A DNA stretch of 64,000 nt from Bilabrum cf. latius (taxonomy: Eukaryota; Bigyra: Bicosoecida; Bigyra; Bicosoecida). Every line of letters starts with the position of its first letter. Within the stretch, counting starts at the first letter, position 1. Location of the stretch: assembly GCA_965178125.1 (NCBI GenBank), contig OZ237740.1, positions 930,001 to 994,000 on the forward strand, read 5' to 3'. The notes below the pieces were generated by a model that worked only from the letters and a program-made list of their open reading frames with translations, ran no database searches and had not been told where the DNA came from. The position numbers and the translations under genes were made by a program. Below, piece by piece: positions 46,964-60,070 of this stretch.

Positions 46964-49900
46964 ATGTCCTCTGCGCCAAATATTCACGTAGTAGTATCAT
47001 CCGTACTTCCATCGGTTGCAGTGGAGGATATTTGCACACCCGAGTTGAAGTACCCACACACGCTTGATCTTGAACTTCAAATTGGAGCTGCTCCATGCGG
47101 GTTACACTCGCAACCTTTGCCCTCCATGAACGTTTGGTGGCTTTGCGTTAGCGAAGATATTTCATTAATTGGAATATGCTGCACTCAAGAAAGACGGGGT
47201 TCCAAAAAACGAAAGCGAACGGCCGGTACACTTGGAGAGTCGGCGGATGCTGCAAAAAAGTGGTTTGCAGCGCAAATGAAGGCGTCGGGTGAAGTCTCCC
47301 CACGAATCACATGTTTTCCTGTCTCTAGGTCTTCATATTTGCTCGGGCCCATGCTTCGACTGGGCAATAGGCACAACTGCTTGTCGCTTGCACATTTGAA
47401 GCGGGGCGATGCAGCGATCGATGCGAACAGGGTCACGCTGGTGTGGGGAATGGAGCATGGAAGGGACGTGAATTGGGAGGGACTTATATCCGACGGCCTG
47501 CGACATGACTTTGTGCAGCTGGCCCGCGTGACTGATCACCCGGCCATTCGTTCCCCTGTCGTGCGCGGAGCTGTGCTAGGGCATGCCAAGCAGGCCGGGA
47601 CTGGTGGTCGAGATGGATGGCTCTGCCAGCACATTGAGTCGGGTATCGATCCAGAGGAGGCTGAGTCTCGGTATGCCCGCCGAAGCCCAGCGCTGTCCCA
47701 GGGAAGCGAATCGCCCGGCTCATGCTCATGCTCGCCCACGCACTCGCCCATAGTACTCGCTTGCCTCAGGCATCCTGACCGAGTGCAGCGGCTGGCATAC
47801 CGCCTAGCCCGGGCCAATCGTCTGGAGGGCAGGCTCACCAGGCAGAGCGCGGCGGCATCGTCGGCTGAGATGCTTTACGGCCTGCCTCTGCCCCCAGTGC
47901 GGGGGCTCACCGCGAGGGAGCGTGACTTCCTCTCCCCCCTGCCTCGAACGCTGCGGCCAGACTAGAACAGGTCGCTAGCGTTCCTGCGGGAGATCGAGCA
48001 CGATGGGTGCGTTATCCGGCAGCCGCCCGCAGCTGCTTTGCACGAAGCTGACCTTTGCACCAGCGAGTCGTTCGGATCCGCGTTCGAGGTTCCGATCCGT
48101 GCTGGGTCGGGTATGTAGCAGTCGTAGCGTGCCATGAACAGTAGCGATTCGGGCCGATATGATGATAAGGAAGACTCTGCCGCTAGTGCAGGTCGCACAG
48201 GTGGTGCAGATGCGGGTGATGGACCTGTGTCCTTATCGAGTCAGGCCAGCTCAGCAGCGGGCGCTAGCTCTGGAGTCGCTGAACCTGCTGCCTCTGAATC
48301 AGCCGATGATACTGCCGGGACCATACAGACTGGCCTGTGCGTGACGGTGAAGCTATGGTCTTCCCCCTCGGTAATCAGACGGCCTGCACTCTCCGAGATC
48401 TTCAGCGAGCACCGGTTCAACTTTTACTTCCGGCGCATCCCCTTCGCACATTCGTCAAGGCTGCTGTCGCTGCGTGGCTCCCCGTCCCGTTCTAGTGCGG
48501 CATCTCCATTGCGCTCTTCGGAATAGGCGGGCACCTCACTGCAGCACGACGAAGTTGGCTCGAGAACCAGCTCTGTGGCTGGGACTGCAATCTATTACAA
48601 CACAGTCGCGCAGAACCACATCGAAACAGATTCTTCGATCCGGCGGGGCTGGCAACTCCACCGCTGGAATGGCGGTGGTGTGCTGGCAAGCGAGATGGGC
48701 TTGGGCAAGACCAGCGTGGCGGTTGGGCTCGTCTACCTAGACGTTGTCGATCCCGCTCGCAGCACTGGGAGGGTGCTGCAATCGGAACAGATAGCTGCGC
48801 AGCTGAACGCCCCAGTGGCGCAGGCGCTCTTCAAGGCCGCCGGCCGCGGCGAGATCGTTGGGTTTGCGCAGAGTCAGGAGCAGCAGGAGGAGTCCCGAAG
48901 GCATGCAATGGCAAGGTACCTGGGTCTGCCCGCCCCCACTTCGAATGCGGAGCTAGCCATGAAGCGAGCAGTGTGGTTTGGCGAAGTCGACGACATGCGC
49001 ATGCCCAAGCATCCTAGGGGCTTCGGATCTCACTACGTTGTGGACTCTGACATCCTGTCCTCGGTGGTCGCTGTGCCAAAGAGTGCGTCTAGTGCGCATG
49101 CGGATGGTACGGACGATCTGGAGGATCTGGAAGATAACATGTCGGAGTGCAGCGTCGAGTTCTTGCTGGAGGAGCATGGCGAGGTCATGGACATGAGGGA
49201 GGTATGCAAGCGCGCTGAGACTGTCACTAAAGGGACAACAAAGGGCCGGCGGGGATCTGCTACCAAGAGGGCAGAGCTTGGCTCGACTTCGTCGTTCAAA
49301 GCTACCTTGGACCAGGCCGGGGAGGTCCCATCGAAAGGCTCTCGCTGGAGCGATGGCACTAAGCTGGCAAGCAGCGCCTCGATTGAGGTGCTGGATGAAA
49401 GCGACGATGAGCAAAGCAGCGCTGGAGTCGTTCGACCCCAAGGATGGTCATCCATCCAGCCTGTGCAGGATCGTCTTGTGGACCGCAAGGGCCCAGTCAG
49501 CGTGATGCAAACCACCAGGCGAGACAATCTGATCTAGACTCAATCAACGCTGATCGTGGTTGATTCGGTTCTCTTGGATCAGTGGGTGAAGGAGATTCGG
49601 GCGACTGTTGGTAAACGGCTACGGGTGCACGTTTATTGCGGCATTTCGCAGACTGGCACCCTGCGGCCAGGGACCGATTGGGACCAGGTGCTGCGGTTAT
49701 ACCGGGCGTCGTACGGCTCCAATCCGGATCAGAGCGGGCCCGGTGATGCTAGGCCAGGTCTACCCTCGATGGAGTCCACCGATCGAAATGCAGATAGATT
49801 TGCCGCGCAGAGCGAAGCAACGTTGACACCATAGGAGCACAAGGACTTGATCTAGCTGCGGTTACTCCGCAGCTGCGGCCTGCTGCCGGATGGTCCGCAC

Positions 49901-52900
49901 CGGCTGCGGTTGGCAAAGCTGGAGTGCCTCGCAATGTGCAATGCCGACATTGTGCTAGCAACCTACAACACACTCAGACAAGAGTTCGCGCTGTCCAAGT
50001 CCGCGAGGCGCTCGTCGCGAGTCGAGACCGAGCGCAAGTCAAAGACCGCACCTCCCGTCACGCCGCTACGTCGCATCGAGTTCCGCCGGATGGTCATTGA
50101 TGAAGCGCAGCAGGTAGCGAAATCAAGTGCTGGTCTCGGCATCCTGATGAAGATGCTCACTAGGATAGAGGCGAAGAGGCGGTGGTGCGTCTCTGCCACC
50201 CCGCTAGGAGACGCGTCACTGCCTGCCATGTTCGGCCTACTTCGATTCCTGCGCCACCCGCTGCTTGGAGACGACAAGGTGTGGCGTGATCTTGCCGAAC
50301 CTCTCCTTGGGCTGGGGTCAGTGGATGCCTCCGTGGAGATGCTCAAGTACATGGTGGAGACTTTCTTTTACAGGCAAGACCAGTCCGCTGTGGAGGGCCT
50401 GTTCCTGCCCAGGCACACCTTCACGGTCAGAGTGCAGCCAACCACGGCAGAGCGGGAGAGGATCCGCGAGATCGAGGGCAGGGCGTGGACCTTGCTGCAA
50501 GACACTCTCAAGTAGCAAGCGGGTCTTCAAGGTCGAGCTGCCCAGACTGGTGAGGATGCCTGGGTCTCTGCTGGCGGAGGCGGTGCAGCCTAGGCTGACG
50601 GCTCCACTGGCAACCCTCCAAATGGAGAGAGTGGTGATTCAGAGGTCGCCCCACGAATCAGCCTGGACAGAATCCCAACGTACGACCACTCTCAGCTACT
50701 CACGCTTTAGCAAACTCTGCGGAAGATGCTTGATCTCAGGCACAAGATTTCGTATGCGAGAGGCGGCAAAAACTCCAAGCAGCAGCAGTCACAGGAGCAG
50801 CTATTGCGAGGCATTCGGATCCGATGCGCACAGCAGCATGAGGGCATCCGGAGGCAGCTCTGCTGGCGATGGCAGCACCTGGCTGAGATGCTTTTCCGGT
50901 CTGCCGCCTGTATTCGAACCGTGCAGCCGAGCGAGTACGCTTCGCTGCGAGAGCTGCTCACACAGGGATGGACGGTTCCCAGGGTGTCCTTGTCCGCTGA
51001 GGGCTTCCTGTCCAGCTCGACTGGCAGCCAGTTGAATGGGGCGGAGACTTCAGATGCAGGCGCGTGGCTGGATGCTTCGCTCGTGTTCGAATTGGGGCGA
51101 GCCATTGTGGGCGACTAGGAAGCAGCTGCGATTGCCCGCGTGTTGCGCTTGGAGAAGAACGTCACGAGGGGAGCACACCCGACAACTGCCCTCCTCCACG
51201 CGTCTGCGACGAGGCAGCTGCCCCTGGATGTTGAAGCTATCCGATCCAAGATGGGGGTCTCAACTAACGACGAAATGTTTGGGGATCTTGAGATGGGAGC
51301 GCGGCAGCTCATCCGCCTGTCTGCGGCGAGCAGTGATATCACGAGTGGCAAGGCTTAGCTGGGTTCAGAGTATGGCTTTGACTTCGAGGGCTGGAGTGGC
51401 ATGCTGCTGGCTGCTAGCCGCGACCAAGTCGAGAGAACTTACGTCGCTGCGTACGGTGACGGGGCTTACTTCCAGCACCGTGGATTCTGCGCGCGGCATG
51501 GGTTTGGAGTGATCGAAAACCAGATCGATGAGTACCGTCAGGCCTTACTGAGTGAGATCTCAGCGCGTTGTGTCGCATCTCGCGTCCTGCAGCTCCGCAA
51601 CGCCGACGTAGAGTACGCCGATGTGCGGCACACCTCCGGCGAGGCCGATTGGGAGTATCAGGACGAGTGCGATAGGCTGCAGAATGCGGTGATTGAGAAC
51701 GCAGACGATTCAGCTGGGACTGATGAAGACGTGGAGAGGGCCGGTAGCAGCGCCGCACAGTCCAAGTCCGGTGATTCCCTTGCTTCGGTGCTTCCGTTCT
51801 AGCAGACGAAACAGCGCTGGTGCGCACGCCTGCGTGGGTCGATAGCAAGCCTGAAAGAGCGAGGGGCTGATAGCAGCCGCCGGCAAAACGCTGCGCCGGG
51901 CAGCTCAGCAAGCTCGGCCGCCATGCCAAAGCCGCCTGCTTCGCTCCAGCGCTCAGCCTCGAGTGCAGGGGAAGATCGGTATCGCAAGCTGTACGTCGGA
52001 ATGCACTCTGCCGTCAGCAACGCGAAAGACATCGCTGACAACCGAATCGACCCCATCGGCCCGACACTCTTGCGATTACACCGCGGCACGATAGGCGGAA
52101 TGCCTGCGCCGGATTTCTTCAAGGGCTTGCAATAGCGCAAGGATCACATTGAACGGCTGCTGGCCTTATTCGACAAGATGCATCCAATGCTGATTCATTT
52201 GCAGCTTCTACCCAGGCTGCTCTTGATCGAAAAACAGGAAGATCCTGAGAGCGTGTTGAATGCAGCCCGCACGTTCATTGCTCCCCCTACCGTTCTTACC
52301 CAAGACATGGTGCATGCAACGCCGGATGGCAGAGACGGCCGGGAAGACATGTGGCACAAGAGCTGGGACAGCAGCGTCGATGCCTCTCAGGCGGACAACG
52401 TTGAAGAAAAGGGTAGTACCGAGGCAGCGGCAGCAGCACGGAGTACCTCCGCATCCGCTCCCATGGAATCCGAGGAGAAAGACAACGAGGAGGATGCAGG
52501 CAACGCCAAATCGGGCACGGATGGGCATGATCAGGGCACTTCAGCCAGGGCGGCGGCGGAAGATACAAGCCGCCACCCGCTTTGTCGCAGGGGACAGGAG
52601 GAGGATTTGAACCTGCGAATGGATCCGAGAGCGTTTGCGATCCTCGCCGGAGTCCGAGCCGCACTGCAATGCTACAGGGAAGCTCAAGACGTCGAGGTCG
52701 ACCGCGAGACTTTGGAAGACGAAGAGAGGGGCACCCTTCAGTGGAGTCTGCTTGAAATGCGCAATGCTGCCTTGTTGCAAGCTGTCGCAAGAGCCTTTGG
52801 TCGCTTAGATTGGCAGGAGGAGTGCAGGCGACAAAAACGAAGGAAGGTGCACCTGTACGTGCAGACGAAGGCAAGGCAGCTTCGAAAGCACTTCGTCATT

Positions 52901-55417
52901 CTGTAGGAACACATCAAGACGGCCTACGGCATTTCAAATTCGTTCAATCAAGACGCAGACTGTGTCGATGGAGAGAACGGCCAGGTTCGGCTGGCGAAGA
53001 GCGCGAGCACGGGGTCTGCAAGCGCGGCATCATCGGTGAGCATGCGGGACGATGGAGACGAGGATGCGGATGTAGTCGTCACCTCAAGTGCGGCCGGCTC
53101 GAGCACGGAAGGGAAGCACGCAGGAGCGCCTCGGGGGCTGCATGCCTGGCTGGACGGGTCCACTGTGCAGAACTCGAGTGGAGAGCGAGCGGACGGGACT
53201 TCACGTCCAGTGAATGGAGATTTGAAGGCGGTCACCGCAAAGCTCCAGAAGGACCTTTGTCACTTGGCAGAATTGACTGCATCTACTGTGCTGGCCGATT
53301 TGCAACGGGCAGTCGAGAACTCGTAGTCTTTTGACGAGAGGACAAGGAAGTGGATTCAGATCGAGCAATCGGTGATTGTGCAGCGCTGGAACCTGGTGAA
53401 ACCAGGTTCGGACGGCCGCCCCGAAGTTACCAGTGTGCGAGAGTACGAAAAGGCCAACGCAAGAATATTGGCCGCTGCAAATGCGCAGCTTCATGCGCTC
53501 CTGAGAGGAACAGATGATGTACCATACCCTTTGTCAAAGACGAGGCCGCGGCTGCTCAGCAGCCTGTCGCTGGAATGCCTTCACTAGATGCGTTCGCACA
53601 TTGAGGCGTCCCGGCTGCAGGCAGGTGTCCTCCTTTCCATACGGAACTAGGCCGCTGCGACGTACAAGGAGCTGCGGGGCATATGCACGGGGATGGACTA
53701 CGTCACGGACATGAGCAGCATCCTTGACCCCGTCTCGCACAACGACGCCGATTCGGGCCGCTGGAGTGACGCAGATGAGATGCCAAACTCAAGGATGATC
53801 GGCCTCGTGCGAGATGCACTGCGAGGGATTGCTGGAAGCGAACGGTTTGTGCAGCCCAGTGCATCTTAGGCCGAAGACCCCTCCAAACGAGCGGGTGCCC
53901 CACCGGACACGTGGCATCGCAGGGCAGGTATTGATCGTGGGCTGCACGAAATTGCAGACCTAGAGTCGCAGTCAACGAGAACGTTCAACCTGAAGCTCGA
54001 GCAGGACAAGAAGTTTGCGCTGCTCCAGCAAACGATCAAGCGGGCCGACGGCGCGGGGCTGGACCCTGGCAAGGCCGATGAGCTTAACCTGCCGCAGTGC
54101 GCCGTCACTATGTGCGTGCCTATCCATCCAGTAATGGTGCCTTGCTGCGGCAGTACGTACGAGCGCGAAGTTCTCGAGAAGTGGATTCGACAGAAGGGGT
54201 CTTGCTGCCTATGCCGTAGCCGGCTCACGAAGGACCAGATCATCTCGCTGGAGACCAGCACAGTCGCCGAAGAGTCTGGTATATTCCACGTGTCACACCG
54301 CAACCCATAGCAGCAGGTTCAGACGCTCAAGGCAACCAAGAACGCGCTGCTAGCTCAGGGCAAACTGGACTAGGGCTCGGCTGCAATGCATGCTGAGGAG
54401 GACGACGACATGAACCGACACTCGTCTGATGAAGATGACGACGAAGATGAGGACGAGGATGAGGACGAGGACGAGGAACCAATCGTTGCACGAAGAAGGG
54501 GTGGCGCCGGTGCTAGGCGAGCTGGTCGAGGCAGAAGTCGCCGCTATGACGCCGATACTGCTGCAGCCACCGCGGACACTGAGGCTCTGCTGCTCGATCC
54601 TCGCCCAGGGAAAATGCCAGCGGCTCCGTGGGAGAGGCGGACGCAGGTGCCCGCCCACCTTCTACCGGTGGCAAACTACGCACTGCCTGCCGACTCTGCC
54701 ACGAGCAACTCCGAAAAGGTGGGCGATTTCACGGCAAAGATCGCCGTGTTGATCCGAAGGACAAAGGCACTGCCAGCAGACGAGCAGGCCGTCGTCTTCG
54801 TCCAAGACTCGGGCATCGCGCAGCTAATCCTGAAGGCATTCTCTGGTTCTGGAGTGAAGGCGATCGGCATTTTGGGCTCGGAGCAGCAGCAGCGTGAGTC
54901 CATGCAGAAATTCGGCGATGGCGTTGCCAGGGTTCTCGTGCTCGACTACCAGCGGGGCGCCAAGGGACTCACGCTGAACCAGGCCAACAACGTGTTCCTA
55001 GTGGACCCGGCGCTGCCACACACAGAGGCACAAGCAGTATCCAGGGTGTGGCGCTATGGTCAGCAGAAACAGGTAAACGTGTTCCGAATTGTGCTTGAGG
55101 ACTCCATGGAGGAGCGGATGTTGCTTGCCAAAGATGCATCCAAGGACCGTCCCGCCAGCGAGCCAATGGACGTTGTCGAAAACGATCAGCAGGACGACGC
55201 GATTTTGCGTGATGCATTGCGCGTGGAGCCGGAGACAGCATGGCAAGAAGCCCCAGCGGTGCACCTCGGCGAGCTAGAGATCAAGTCTATCGGCGACCTT
55301 GCCTACATCGTCGGGGCCAAGCAAGGGACAGCTGGAAACAGCGGCACGGCTGCTTCGGTGGATCCGGGAGATGAGGCTAGCAGCGCTGCGCAGGCCATGG
55401 TCGATGATTTTGAATGA
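46964..55417 (+). CDS. SNF2-family ATPase with RING finger (SHPRH/Rad5-like E3 ligase)
   Basis: Single exon, 2,817 residues, ATG at 46964, UGA at 55415. About 21 in-frame UAGs (47963, 48524, 49535, 49832, 50513, 51116, 51356, 51800, 52133, 52904, 53324, 53585, 54308 and others) are read through. The P-loop VLASEMGLGKTSVAVGL lies near residue 580, then STLIVVDSVLLDQWVKEI, then the motif II variant MVIDEAQQV near 1,045 and CVSATPLGD. A RING-like finger lies near 2,380-2,425 (CVPIHPVMVPCCGSTY, CCLCRSRL). The helicase C lobe follows (VVFVQDSGIAQLILKAF, LVLDYQRGAKGLTLNQANNV) with motif VI VSRVWRYGQQKQVNVF. The SNF2-N, RING, helicase-C order with DEAQ is the SHPRH/Rad5 architecture: DNA-dependent ATPases that ubiquitylate PCNA or histones. 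Over 1,300 residues of poorly conserved sequence separate the DEAQ box from the RING, and an Asp/Glu run precedes the C lobe. Confidence 0.88.
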
Positions 55418-55485
55418 TTTCTCTATAGATTGCTTCGTCGACTAGCTCACAAATCTTCACAATCACCCTCTACACTGCCGGCCGG

Positions 55486-58400
55486 TCAATCCTCGTCAGG
55501 TGCTGCGGTATGTACGTCAGTAAATGAGCTCATCTGCTCCACCCCCACGTCAGTGGATTGGGGAGAATTGGACCCGACACTACTTGTGTACCACTCCATC
55601 GCTTGAGAATTCTGCCTACTTCTATTAGACGCTGCGCTGAGTACACGAACCCGCGCCACACCGTGGCTGGTTGCGCCTGGTCCAGCTGAAAATTGACCAG
55701 GCATCGGCAAGTCTGCTGGTTCATCAACATGATCTACCAGATGCACAGCCTCGTGTCTGACACTGGTACTCGTGCCCATCACATGACTGTCTCCGCCCTA
55801 TCCTATCTCTGAGCTGTAGGTTTGCATCGGGCCCACCTAAGCAGTCACGACAGCAACCGAGCCGTCTCGCAACGCACTTCCTGTTGCACCAACTCGGCTG
55901 GCGCCACCTCGAATTCGAAAACCAGCCTCTGGATCGAGTTCATGCTATGCTGCAGCGTGAAGAACAGGTGTATGGTCCTTGCGCCTTTCACTCGGTAACC
56001 CTGCCCAAGCTGCGGCGTCGACAGCGCATGGCGCAAGTTCAACCGCCTGCCTTGAGCGAGACTACAGCCTCATGGGCGAGAAAATGGGAAGCATGCGTTG
56101 ATCTTCCTGAAGCTTAGCCGCGTCTGTGAGCCGTGCAATCCGTGCTAGAGCTCCTTCTGGCTAGTGCGGGACTTGCGCATCTCCGTCCACTAGGTTTGTC
56201 TGCAAGGATACGGTCATAGTCCCGGCCCCAGCAGCACTTGCTGCGCGTTCGGCGGACACAATGTGCGTGGTTCCACCTGCGAGAAGTTGCTCGCATTCAC
56301 TTATCGTCGAAGATGCTAGCTTTTTGCTACTAGTCGCAGACTTTCGGGCTTGTGTTGCTGCCGGTTCTCCCACCATGCCTGCCTCCAGTAGTTCCCCAGT
56401 TGCCTCTTCAAGCGCGGCAGCTGCTAGTTGAGCTTGCTGCGCTGCTTCGATGCCCATCTCAAGCGACTCTGGTGTTCCTTCTCGCGAAACCATCGTGGCA
56501 TATCCGTTGTATGCACTGGTCTGCAGGGTCAGCGCGGCGAGTTGCAGCTGCGGAGTGGTGGCATCAAGAGGAGTCCGGTCGTACCCAGCCTCGGCCGGCA
56601 GCTACCCGCGTGCAATGGCAGCTGATATTGCCCCTGCCCGGCGCATGGCTTCCTGAGGGCTGACTCGCAGCTGAGCGAGGATCGCACGCGCTGCCTCAAC
56701 TGCACCTCTGCCGCGACGTGCTGCGCTTGCACCTAACTGCTCCAGCCATCGTGCGAAAATGAGCTACACCTGCAACACAGGACAGGGAATGTGCAGCGCG
56801 CTGAATGTGGTCTCCTAGCTCTGCGCAATGGCATCCTCATCATCACTATCAGATGGAGCTGGGACGAAGTCTTGCGTTGGCAGAGTGCCATCCAAGACTG
56901 CTTGAGCGAGCACAACTCCAACTGCCGCGATCCTGCCGAGCCGAAGAGCCGCGTCGGCCAGTGCCACAACGAACTAGGAGTCAATGCGTGCTCCATTTAG
57001 TCTGGATGGGCACCCGTGTAGCACATGTACATCATCCAGGGCCATGGCTGCTCTAGCAGCTAGGGCGGCCTGCACGCCCTCCACTACCTAGATGCATGCT
57101 GTAGCTCGCTGCACGTGACCTTCAAGAGGCAGCAGTGGAAGCTGCTTGCCCTCCACGACGCACGCACCCTGCAATACCCCCAGCACGCTTCCCATCCACG
57201 CATCCCCGAATCTAGTCCCGGCCAAGCAAGGAAACGTCCGGATCGAGGCCTCTGGGTCCACGCTCTCGCGAATTGCCATTTCGTTTCTCAGTGCAACCCA
57301 CGCGCACCTAAAGCCCTAGCCCGCATTGCCGTGCTCCAGCGCTTGCGAAGCCAGAGCCAGCATGCAGCGGTCATACTGCGCAATAACATCGCTGGGAACT
57401 CGCACGCCGAGGCAGATGCTTGGTTTTGATTTCTTGCTGGCATCGGTCGATTCACCGCGCCAGGCACACACGGTTGGTAGGTCTGGCAGGCCCATGTAGT
57501 TCTTCCTGCCCTCTGCCTTGACCTGTCTCGCTGTCTAGTTGTGGTCGATTACGCACACGGGGCTGCAGTGGAAAGCAACCCATTCGTGAGCCTGGGATGG
57601 CATGTCATGCTCATCTTCGCGGCGAACTGCCAGCTGCGCAGAGAGTCCAGGCAGCCCGCTGAGAACAACAGTCGCCGGTTGACCCAAGAGGCTGCGAAGC
57701 GTCCGAGTGGCTTTCCACCTGCGTCTAGCATCCTCCTGTGCGTCGCCGATGGACTAACGGCGTGCTGTGGAGTCGTACAGCGCCTCGAGCGCGGACAGGC
57801 GGCGGATGGGCTTGGGAGGTGCCGGTGCGGTGCCGCTTATTGGGGTACCTGCTGAAGTTGGTGATGCAGCTATGTTGGGAAGAGCCTGCTTGGATGTGTG
57901 GAGCACTGAGACAGCAGTGCTGGATGGAATTGCCGCTAGACCACGAGTCTCTCGCTTGTCCAGGGCATCAAAACCTTCTGCTGCTTCGGCACGCTGCCTG
58001 GCCTGCGATTGAATGGACCGCAGGGGGGTGGTACCGTTGCGGGATTCACACCGCTTCCAGTTGTCCACGACAGCATCTAGAGATTCCTGGGCAACTTTTG
58101 CCCCTAGATTGAGAGTGTCTAGCAGTACGTCGGCCCATTCAGAGTCAGCAGTCTCCCGCGCATGCCCTGCACATTGGTCCATGCTACCGCTCTCAGCTGT
58201 GTTCTCTATTCGTGCAAGCGCAGACCGGATGGCCGCGCTTGATGCCTTCTTCAGAAGTGCACCCTTTAGGGTCTTCTCATCGTCGTTTCGCTTGTAGCCC
58301 GACTTTGGCGCTAGTGCCGCCAGTGTTTGCGCTGGCAGCTGCAGACGCTCGCCCGCAAATACAGCTGCGGCTTTGCATACCTCCTGCAGGGCAGCGACAA

Positions 58401-59766
58401 GGTTGCCATCGCACACACGCGACAGAGCAGCCGCAATGCACAAGCTTACTACTCTAGACTGCACGCTACCCGCAGCTCGTTGAGCAACCGACCGCAGCAC
58501 GCTAGCCACCGATGTGCTCGTGTGCAAGGGCGCTAGGTGCGCACCAAGTCGAGCAATGGCACTGCTTCTACCGCTTCTTCTTGCCGCAGTCGACTTTCCG
58601 CCACCCGCGCTTCCCTTTAGGGACATGACTGAGCCTTGGCGGCTCTGCAGGAGACCTGAGGTGATAGTCTGTCTGGTCTCGCGAGGGCCGCCTCCTCTAG
58701 TGGCCGCCACGGTACCAAAGCCGCCGTCCACCGCACGTCGATCAACTCCAACACGAGGGGCCGCCGTTTCAACCGCGCCATCGTGTTCGGCTAAATCAGC
58801 TGTTTTCACTGCTCCATCGGCCTCCTCCATTCCAGTAGCGGCGCCAGTCGCGGCCAGCGCCGTTCTGAACCCCTCCATGGCCGCCTGTCTCCTCGACGCC
58901 CTTGCCTCGTCGACCGCCCTGTGGGTAGGCGCGAGCTCCGCCAGCCTCTCCATCTGCTCCTCTTCCCGTCGACGGGCACCCAGTGCCCCGTATAGCCTAG
59001 CGCGCATGAGGTACAGCTCTGGTTCCTTCGGCCGCAGCACGATGGCCGCGCTGACATCGTCCAGGGCGAGATCCAGGCGGACCATGTGGGTGCGACAGGC
59101 TGCACGAAGGAAGTACAGGCGCCAGTCCAGGGGCTCAAACTCAAGGGCAGCGCACAGCGTGTGTTCTGCCGTCTGCCACTCTCCAGACGAGCACAGCGCG
59201 CGCGCCAAGGCGAGCTGCATGCGCGCCACAGATCGCGGGCGAAGCGCTGCTTGCTCCTTGGCAAGCGCCTCGAGCTCCACGCGGACCTCGTCTTCCGTGA
59301 TGACTGGCAGTGACAGCTCGGGCTTCGGTGATCCAGCGCCGTGCGGTGGCGGATCTAGCATTAGATCTGGCTTACTCTCATACACGCCGGCAACCGGAGG
59401 TTCCCACCGTACCGACTACAAATCACAGCCGTCGCGAAGCAAGCGGTTGAGTTGCGCTCGCTTTGTCCGACCCTCTCTCGATGCTGGGGATGGATGGCTC
59501 AGCGGCGTGGATGCTCGGCTATCCTAGCGTTGTCTTGAGCTACCTGGTCGCCTGTGAGTTTTGGCCGCAGCCATGAGCCGCTTCTGCAGCTCGGCCGTCG
59601 ACTGTCGATGTGATTCCGCAACAGCGGACGCACCACGGACTCGTAAGGCCTACGCCAGATCCTCTGTTGCAGATCGTAGATCCAATAAACCCAGCCACGC
59701 ATGGCTACGCACTAAATGAGCCCCAGCAAGCTCTGCAGGCAACCGGTTGGGGTCATTGATTGCCAT
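55486..59766 (-). CDS. TPR-containing protein of unknown function
   Basis: Single exon, 1,426 residues, ATG at 59766, UGA at 55486. About 16 in-frame UAGs (59650, 59524, 59416, 57754, 57535, 57088, 56161 and others) are read through. Residues ~180-290 form consecutive TPR-like helical hairpins (ALARALCSSGEWQTAEHTL, LDLALDDVSAAIVLRPKEPE, LYLMRARLYGALGARRREEE). TPRs bind partner proteins. Beyond these the sequence is Ala/Ser/Arg-rich with some ordered stretches (CLAGTRFGDAWMGSVLGVLQ), and I recognise no domain. It has no signal peptide. It ends 68 bp from the convergent SNF2 gene. The frame is supported by continuity over 4.3 kb without UAA or UGA. The C-terminal ~500 residues are UAG-rich and the least certain. 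Confidence 0.7.
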
Positions 59767-60070
59767 GGTTGAACACCGCAAAGCCGAGTCATATCGCCGC
59801 GCCGCAAGCTATCTGCGAGCCAGCGCGAGACACACATCGCTTGCAATAATATCTCTACGAACACCTTCCATTGAGATCAAGACAGGTGCTCGCCTTTCGA
59901 TGGCATCCTGTTAATGAAACGGGTCGCAGCCAGATGGTCGCACTTTACTTTTGTGGCGTGCGAAATTATGAAAAGTCTGGTATTCGGCTGGCTCTCGTCT
60001 GGTCTCACGATTGTTTTGGGCCTTGCCCAGCCGTCCTACGGGATAAATCGTATTTTACCGACCCTGTACC
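59767..60070. promoter_or_regulatory. Divergent promoter region, TPR gene (-) / EGF-repeat gene (+)
   Basis: A 304-bp head-to-head spacer. Its right half is AT-rich (GCGAAATTATG at 59960-59970, ATAAATCGTATTTTA near 60041). A short plus-strand frame from 59914 lacks support. Promoter role is inferred from orientation. Confidence 0.45.
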
